A stretch of DNA of 18,805 nucleotides, from assembly GCA_031290695.1 (NCBI GenBank), contig JAITNB010000118.1:1-18805 (forward strand), in the 5' to 3' direction. Both the position numbers and the translations under genes were made by a program. This document shows positions 14,532 to 18,805 of this stretch, in pieces (within the stretch, counting starts at the first letter, position 1; every line of letters begins with the position of its first letter). This stretch comes from Coriobacteriales bacterium (GTDB taxonomy: Bacteria; Actinomycetota; Coriobacteriia; Coriobacteriales; UBA8131). The notes beneath the pieces were generated by a model, which was not told the DNA's origin, ran no database searches, and was given only the letters and a program-made list of their open reading frames with translations.

Positions 14532-15977
14532 CTACGCGCCCGCCGCGACAACCGTGATGGACGAGCGAATCATGCCCATCCAGCAACTATAGGGATATTG
14601 ACCTGCCGCACCTGGCGTGAACCGGATGATGTTCTCACCCGTCTTGAACTGGTACTCGACATCATACTCCGGTATGAACAACCGGTTGTTGCAGCCGTTG
14701 ATACTGCCCTCGGGTGCCTCGATGTGCCATTCGACCGGCATACCCGCCGCAACCGTTATGGCAGGGTACCTTCCGGATAAGAGCGTGGAGGTAACCACCT
14801 GCACACCGCCCACCACCTCGACCGGCGAGGTGTCGCCCTGCGCGCTGGCGCTCGCGGGTGCCTGCATGAGCGAGGGCAGCGCGAGCCCCGAGAGGTTCCA
14901 GCCGTAGCTGAACATCGAGAAGCCAAGGACGATGACAAGCGCCGCGCCCACCGTCATCATGCGCCGGGTGAACCGCTTGGTGAGCAGCGAGCCCAGCGCC
15001 CCAAACCCAAACATCAGCGGCACGGTACCCAGGCTGAACACCAGCATCGCCAGCGCGCCCTCGACGGGGCTGCCGGTGGAGAGCGCGTAGAGCTGCATGG
15101 CCTGGAGGGGGCCGCACGGCATAAAGCCGTTGAGCAGGCCAATGTAGAGGGGGCTGTTGCTGCGGGACTTCTGCGCGTCAAGGCGCTGCGCGAGGGCTTT
15201 GGGCAGACGGGGGGTGAGCACCCTGAGACCCTTGAACACGCCCAGCATATTGAGCCCCATGACAACCATGAACAGGCCCGCCGCCAGTTGGATGAGGCCC
15301 TTGAGCCCTCCGGAGAGCGTGAGGACCGAGCCGAGCGCCCCCACCGCCGCGCCAATGAGCGTGTAGGATGCAACACGCCCCAGGTTGTAGAGGAAGCTCG
15401 GACGCAGGGCGGTGAGGGACGGGTGGGTGGTGGTGGGGTTGGTGGCGGCGGTGTTGGTGGTAGTGACGGTGGCGGCGGAGTGGGCGGAGGGGCGGGTGGG
15501 GGCGGCGGGGTTGGTGGTGACCACAGCCCCCTGCGGGATGCACTGCGAGAGGTTGATGCCGCCACACATGGCCACGCAGTGAACCGACGTGATGAGCCCT
15601 ATAACAAACAGCATCACATACCCCATGCCCTGCTCGGCCACCGGGAACATCGATGCCACCTGCGCAAGCCCAAAGTTCTGCAGCAGCATAAAGGCAGCAA
15701 CGGCAATAATGAGGATGCCTCCGATGCGGCGCGCGTCCAGCCCCGCTGCGGCAGCGGTAGTGGCACCTTCGCCAGCCACTTCGTAACCCAGTACGCTCAC
15801 AACAGCGCGCAACTCCCGCAGCGACACCACGCCCTCGTCAAAGGCCACTGCGGCCACACCCGTGCGGTAACTCACGTCGACGGAGGCAACGCCAACCGTG
15901 CCTCGCAGCGCCTTCGCAATCCTGTTCTCACAGTTCACGCAGGTCATGCCCTCTATATGCAACGTGACGTTACGCAT
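14532..15977 (-). CDS. HMA - TauE/SafE (UreH-like) membrane - cupredoxin-like fusion protein
   Basis: The product has 481 residues in three parts. Residues 1-70 are a heavy-metal-associated domain with GMTCVNC (C13/C16). Residues 85-360 form a membrane domain of the SafE/UreH-like type with SVHCVAMCGG (131-140) and NGFMPCGP (283-290). Residues 385-480 are an extracytoplasmic cupredoxin-like domain with C429 and C465-W-M467-G-M469 as likely metal ligands. A Thr/Ala/Pro-rich insert of about 40 residues (about 150-190) splits the membrane domain and is probably a loop. The likely job is to pass copper between HMA domains, membrane and outer face. An AGGGG box lies before the ATG, 9 nt after the DUF2318 gene's stop. 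Substrate and direction are inferred. Confidence 0.88.
   Translation of the reverse strand: MRNVTLHIEGMTCVNCENRIAKALRGTVGVASVDVSYRTGVAAVAFDEGVVSLRELRAVVSVLGYEVAGEGATTAAAAGLDARRIGGILIIAVAAFMLLQNFGLAQVASMFPVAEQGMGYVMLFVIGLITSVHCVAMCGGINLSQCIPQGAVVTTNPAAPTRPSAHSAATVTTTNTAATNPTTTHPSLTALRPSFLYNLGRVASYTLIGAAVGALGSVLTLSGGLKGLIQLAAGLFMVVMGLNMLGVFKGLRVLTPRLPKALAQRLDAQKSRSNSPLYIGLLNGFMPCGPLQAMQLYALSTGSPVEGALAMLVFSLGTVPLMFGFGALGSLLTKRFTRRMMTVGAALVIVLGFSMFSYGWNLSGLALPSLMQAPASASAQGDTSPVEVVGGVQVVTSTLLSGRYPAITVAAGMPVEWHIEAPEGSINGCNNRLFIPEYDVEYQFKTGENIIRFTPGAAGQYPYSCWMGMIRSSITVVAAGA
15482..15510 (+). other. G-quadruplex-capable G-run cluster inside the SafE-type gene
   Basis: Five runs of at least three G (15482-84, 15489-92, 15494-96, 15498-502 and 15507-10) lie within 29 bp with loops of 1-4 nt. 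They sit on the plus strand, the template strand for the minus-strand gene, within the region encoding the low-complexity loop. Confidence 0.6.
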
Positions 15978-15986
15978 GGCCCCTGC

Positions 15987-16664
15987 TTACTTCGCCTTCC
16001 AGTTCGTAAATATCACCTGTGCGCTCTCGAGCAGCTCGTAGGGTATCGTGATGCTCGCATCCGTCACCGTCTTGTACTCGGCAAAGATGGGCCACGGGTT
16101 ACAGCCACCCTGCTCAACCTCGACGCGGTCCATCGCAAACCGGTTCCCACAATTCTGGCACACCAGCTCGTCGCCTTCCTGCGCGTAATACCCTCGGCCC
16201 GAATCGTAACACACCTGACAGGTGTTGAACGCCGTGCGCACCGTCCCGTCAGGTGCTTCGACCGCCAGGACCTCCATCTGCATACCGTTCACGACCACCG
16301 GATAAAACGTCGCCTTTGCGCTCACGCCCGACAACGGTATGACAAGGTCTTCTTTACCTGCGGATAAATCCGGTCCATCCTGAGCCCGCGACTCCCCCGT
16401 CCCTGCAGCGCCGCTGTTGTCACCGCCAGTGGCAGTGCCGCTGGCGGCATCGTTGCTGGCACCTGCGTCAGTGCCAGCGCCCGTACCCGTGCCACCCGCT
16501 CCACCCTGTTGCGTGCAGGCCGTAAGCACCATAAGCACCAGGATGAGGGTTGCCACAAACATCGTTAACCACCGGGAAGGCTGAGCACGGGGGACGCTTA
16601 AGGCAGTTGAACGCCCGGTCTTATCCGTGTTATTTGCTCTTTTATATAGCATATTATTTGACAC
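15987..16664 (-). CDS. DUF2318 (Fe-S/metal-binding) lipoprotein, first gene of copper cluster
   Basis: From a GTG start the product has 225 residues. AAAGGA (16671-16676) is ideally placed 6 nt before GTG 16662-16664. An upstream ATG pair at 16677-16682 overlaps or precedes that box and has no ribosome site. A membrane segment ends in lipobox LTAC (C50), followed by a Gly/Thr/Ala-rich linker of about 45 residues. The C-terminal domain is the DUF2318 type: FNTCQVCYDSGRGY (C149, C152), LVCQNCGNRF (C169, C172) and GGCNP (C188). These cysteines suggest a metal or Fe-S site on the outer face of the membrane. It is followed after 9 nt by the SafE-type fusion gene, so joint metal handling is likely. 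Confidence 0.9.
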   Translation of the reverse strand: MSNNMLYKRANNTDKTGRSTALSVPRAQPSRWLTMFVATLILVLMVLTACTQQGGAGGTGTGAGTDAGASNDAASGTATGGDNSGAAGTGESRAQDGPDLSAGKEDLVIPLSGVSAKATFYPVVVNGMQMEVLAVEAPDGTVRTAFNTCQVCYDSGRGYYAQEGDELVCQNCGNRFAMDRVEVEQGGCNPWPIFAEYKTVTDASITIPYELLESAQVIFTNWKAK

Positions 16665-16670
16665 GATACG

Positions 16671-16676
16671 TCCTTT
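16671..16676 (-). promoter_or_regulatory. Shine-Dalgarno that sets the GTG start of the DUF2318 gene
   Basis: On the minus strand AAAGGA lies 6 nt before GTG at 16662-16664. It falls inside the coding region of the longer ATG-started reading, which argues for the GTG start. Confidence 0.65.
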
Positions 16677-16685
16677 CATCAAAAC

Positions 16686-16704
16686 GGTATCATCCTATGA
16701 TGCC
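16686..16704. promoter_or_regulatory. Inverted repeat upstream of the copper cluster (candidate operator)
   Basis: GGTATCATCCTATGATGCC is a dyad with 8-bp arms (one mismatch) around a 3-bp centre. It lies about 25 bp before the DUF2318 start, where a repressor could block transcription. It does not match the CopY box and is only loosely like CsoR sites. Confidence 0.35.
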
Positions 16705-16750
16705 TCAACATCTTGTAGAGAATATGTAGAAGCAAAACAGGGTATTTTAC

Positions 16751-16781
16751 TTGCGTTTTTGGGTGGGAGGTGTGGTAGACT
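16751..16781 (+). promoter_or_regulatory. Possible promoter of the efflux-CBS gene leader
   Basis: TTGCGT (16751-16756) and TAGACT (16776-16781) are separated by 19 bp. The -10 is preceded by TGG, an extended -10 pattern. Transcription would start near 16788, just before the leader hairpin. Confidence 0.35.
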
Positions 16782-16801
16782 AACGTGGTCGGCCAGCTGA
16801 G

Positions 16802-16839
16802 ACGCGTAGAATCCCGAAACGGGTTTCGCGCGTTTTTTT
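16802..16839 (+). terminator. Strong intrinsic terminator in the leader of the efflux-CBS gene
   Basis: The stem ACGCG...CGCGT encloses GAATCCCG-AAA-CGGGTTTC (8 positions, one T-T mismatch) and is followed by seven T (16833-16839). The T run is on the plus strand only. There is no plus-strand gene upstream within the divergent gap, so it would stop a transcript starting at the nearby promoter, about 80 nt before the TTG start codon. Confidence 0.8.
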
Positions 16840-16904
16840 GTGCCATGACGCAGTTTTCAGGTAGCTTTTCTCCGATAAAGACTCCATATCTGTGTCCAAA
16901 CAAA

Positions 16905-16911
16905 GAAGGAG
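16905..16911 (+). promoter_or_regulatory. Shine-Dalgarno that sets a TTG start
   Basis: GAAGGAG lies 5 nt before TTG 16917-16919. An in-frame ATG at 16845 has no ribosome site and follows the terminator T run directly, so TTG is preferred. Confidence 0.75.
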
Positions 16912-16916
16912 TAGCC

Positions 16917-18805
16917 TTGTCTGCAACAACACACGACGCCTCAACACCGCGTAACCCTGTGCCGATCATCGCCGTGGCGGCGTTCGCCGCGTTTTTGGCA
17001 ACCTTTAACGAGACCTTCCTCAACATCGGCTTCACGCCAATCATGGTTGACCTGCACGTCGATGTCACCACGGTTCAGTGGCTCGCGGGTGCCTATATGC
17101 TCGGGGCGGGGGTCATGGTGCCTGTCTCTGCTTTCCTCTATCGTAGCATACCAACACGGCCCTTGTTCTTGGCTATTGTCGCCCTGCTCATGATTGGCAG
17201 TGTTGTGGGCGGGCTTGCCCCAAACTTCCCTGTGCTGCTTATCGGCAGGATCATCCAATCCCTGGGTACCGGCCTGTTGATACCGGTTGGCATGAATATC
17301 ACTCTCGATGTGGCGCCACGGCAAAAACTGGGCATCTGCATGGGCCTTATGGGGGCCATGACGACCCTCGGACCCTCCCTCAGTATCGTTATCGCCGGTG
17401 CGCTGCTGTCTGTCTTCAATGACAACTGGCACACCCTTTTGTGGACGTTTGCCGGCCTGTCAACGCTGTGCTTCATCTTTGGCGCCGTCATGCTCAGGGA
17501 TGTGAGCAAGCTCACACACCCCAAACTCGATGCGGCATCAGTCGCCTTGATCGCCCTGGCGCTCGTTGGCATCCTCTATGGGGTCTCAACGCTGTTCGAC
17601 GCCAGTGTCAACCTCCTTGTCTCGTTTGCTGCGATAGTCATCGGGGCCATCGCCTTGATCCTGTTTGTACGGCGCCAGAAGGGGCTGGAGCATCCACTCA
17701 TCGATTTGCGGGCGCTTTTGGTGAGGCCGTTTGCACTCGGTGTCATCATGAACATGATAGCCCTCATCATCATGTTCGCGATGAACATCATCATCCCCGT
17801 CTTTTTGCAGGGCGCGCTTGGCGAGTCGGCGCTTAATGCCTCCTTTGTGCTGTTCCCCGCAATCATCCTGGCAGTAGTGGTCGCCCCTATTGCGGGGAGG
17901 ATATACGACAAGCATGGTGTGAAGCTCCTCTTGCCCCTTGGCTTCGCCATGACGGCGATTGCCGTCGTCCTGCTCTCGTTTTGTATCAGGACCGAGTCCC
18001 TCATACTCATGGCGTTCCTCTACATCTTTGTCATCGCAGGCTCTGCCCTGATTATCGGGCCTGTGCAGAGCTTCGCGCTCTCACGCCTCACCCCCGAGCT
18101 TAACGCCCACGGCGTAACCATCATGAGCACGGGCTTTCAAATCGCGGGATGCATCGGTGCATCGGTATTCTCCGGCATCTATGCCGTCGCGACAGGCTTT
18201 GCGGCGGCCTCTGGTAGTGCGCAGGGTGTGGCAGCAGGGGCAAACGAGGGGTTCGTGGTCGTTGGGCTTATCTCAGGCGTCATCAGTGTTGTGGGCCTCG
18301 TCCTGGCGTTTCGCATCAGCGCCTATAAGCGCCGCGAGCAGGCATCTGTTGCTGCACCGTCTGTGCTCTCGCAGATCGCAAAACGCGAGGTATACACCCT
18401 TAACCCCAACGACAAGGTCCTTGATGCCCTGCGGAGCTTTGTTGACAAGGGCGTCTCGGGGATGCCGGTGGTGAGTGATACCGGCGCGATCGTGGGCTTT
18501 GTCTCCGACGGCGACATCATGCGCTATCTGGCCGACCAGCACCCTGCCTTCAAGACCGCCTATTCCTTCATCGTCGAAGGCGGCAACGAGGGATTCGACG
18601 AGAAGCTCACGTCACTGGTACAGCTGCCGGTTTCTGAGATTGCCACCAAACACGTCATCAGCGTCGACTTGGGCATGGACCTCGGTGAGATATGCAGTGT
18701 CCTCGTCGAGCATCACCTCAAGAAGGCCCCCGTGCTTGAGAACGGCAAGATGGTGGGCATCATCAACCGCTCCAACATCGTGCGCTACTCGGTGACCGAC
18801 TACCT
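16917..18805 (+). CDS. DHA2-type MFS efflux permease with C-terminal CBS pair (3' end outside window)
   Basis: The frame is open from TTG 16917 to the window end, giving 629 residues so far. Residues 15-480 hold about fourteen hydrophobic segments typical of DHA2 drug:H+ antiporters, including RPLFLAIVALLMIGSVVGGL, IGRIIQSLGTGLLIP and a motif-C-like LGPSLS. From about 490 the protein becomes soluble and shows two CBS domains. CBS1 is at about 490-545 (GVSGMPVVSDTGAIVGFVSDGDIMRYL). CBS2 is at about 572-629 (KKAPVLENGKMVGIINRSNIVRYS) and is cut near its end. CBS pairs usually bind adenine nucleotides or SAM and gate the attached domain. Export of a toxic compound under nucleotide control is an inference. 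The gene is divergent from the copper cluster and preceded by a leader terminator. Confidence 0.9.
   Translation, partial: MSATTHDASTPRNPVPIIAVAAFAAFLATFNETFLNIGFTPIMVDLHVDVTTVQWLAGAYMLGAGVMVPVSAFLYRSIPTRPLFLAIVALLMIGSVVGGLAPNFPVLLIGRIIQSLGTGLLIPVGMNITLDVAPRQKLGICMGLMGAMTTLGPSLSIVIAGALLSVFNDNWHTLLWTFAGLSTLCFIFGAVMLRDVSKLTHPKLDAASVALIALALVGILYGVSTLFDASVNLLVSFAAIVIGAIALILFVRRQKGLEHPLIDLRALLVRPFALGVIMNMIALIIMFAMNIIIPVFLQGALGESALNASFVLFPAIILAVVVAPIAGRIYDKHGVKLLLPLGFAMTAIAVVLLSFCIRTESLILMAFLYIFVIAGSALIIGPVQSFALSRLTPELNAHGVTIMSTGFQIAGCIGASVFSGIYAVATGFAAASGSAQGVAAGANEGFVVVGLISGVISVVGLVLAFRISAYKRREQASVAAPSVLSQIAKREVYTLNPNDKVLDALRSFVDKGVSGMPVVSDTGAIVGFVSDGDIMRYLADQHPAFKTAYSFIVEGGNEGFDEKLTSLVQLPVSEIATKHVISVDLGMDLGEICSVLVEHHLKKAPVLENGKMVGIINRSNIVRYSVTDY

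Noticed and set aside
15288..16367. Plus-strand open frame of 359 codons opposite the SafE-type and DUF2318 genes
   Set aside because: Composition is dominated by Gly runs and Arg/His from the G-rich tract; the minus-strand reading carries clear conserved motifs.
16845..16919. Upstream ATG at 16845 as the start of the efflux-CBS gene
   Set aside because: It has no Shine-Dalgarno, sits right after the terminator T run, and would add a hydrophilic segment unlike related permeases. TTG at 16917 has GAAGGAG at ideal spacing.

Overview
The window looks like chromosome from a moderately GC-rich, anaerobic actinobacterium, most likely the family Eggerthellaceae (class Coriobacteriia). The main pointer is a LuxR-type regulator with twelve membrane segments, an architecture expanded in that family. 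The respiratory flavin gene set and the DUF2318/SafE/CopA cluster fit as well. The genus cannot be named from sequence alone.

Layout from left to right. (1) 1-2990 is the right end of an integrated genetic element of visibly lower GC. It holds a zinc-ribbon protein of unknown function, a translationally coupled Tn916/phage-type tyrosine integrase, a probably frameshifted small gene, and a tandem 11-bp repeat. The element abuts the 3' end of a tRNA-Pro(GGG) gene (2990-3066, minus strand), which is probably its integration site. (2) 3265-9468 is a six-gene minus-strand operon. In transcription order it encodes an acyl-CoA dehydrogenase, FixA (ETF beta), FixB (ETF alpha), a zinc alcohol dehydrogenase, an acetoacetate-decarboxylase-family enzyme and an MFS transporter. 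(3) 9469-9656 is a divergent control region with a good sigma-70-type promoter for the operon and five copies of TAAACC/GGTTTA. On its other side a membrane-embedded LuxR regulator (9657-11165, plus) is the obvious candidate controller. (4) 11262-16664 is a minus-strand copper cluster. In transcription order it encodes a DUF2318 lipoprotein, an HMA-SafE-cupredoxin fusion protein, a CopA Cu(I) ATPase and a lipoprotein of unknown function. (5) 16683-18805 has a plus-strand leader with a textbook intrinsic terminator, followed by a DHA2-type efflux permease. That gene starts at TTG, carries C-terminal CBS domains, and runs off the window.

How the genes may work together. The second block looks like a substrate-induced catabolic or respiratory module. 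The MFS protein would move the substrate or product, the acyl-CoA dehydrogenase would exchange electrons with FixAB, and the decarboxylase and alcohol dehydrogenase would process a beta-keto acid or ketone/alcohol intermediate. No CoA ligase, CoA transferase, FixC or FixX is in the window, so the substrate and the electron acceptor stay open. The copper block would collect Cu(I) through paired HMA domains and export it, with surface lipoproteins and a cupredoxin domain outside the membrane. No copper-responsive regulator gene is visible.

The most promising candidates for something undescribed are the FixAB/decarboxylase/alcohol dehydrogenase operon with its TAAACC regulon signature, and the efflux-CBS fusion behind a leader terminator.
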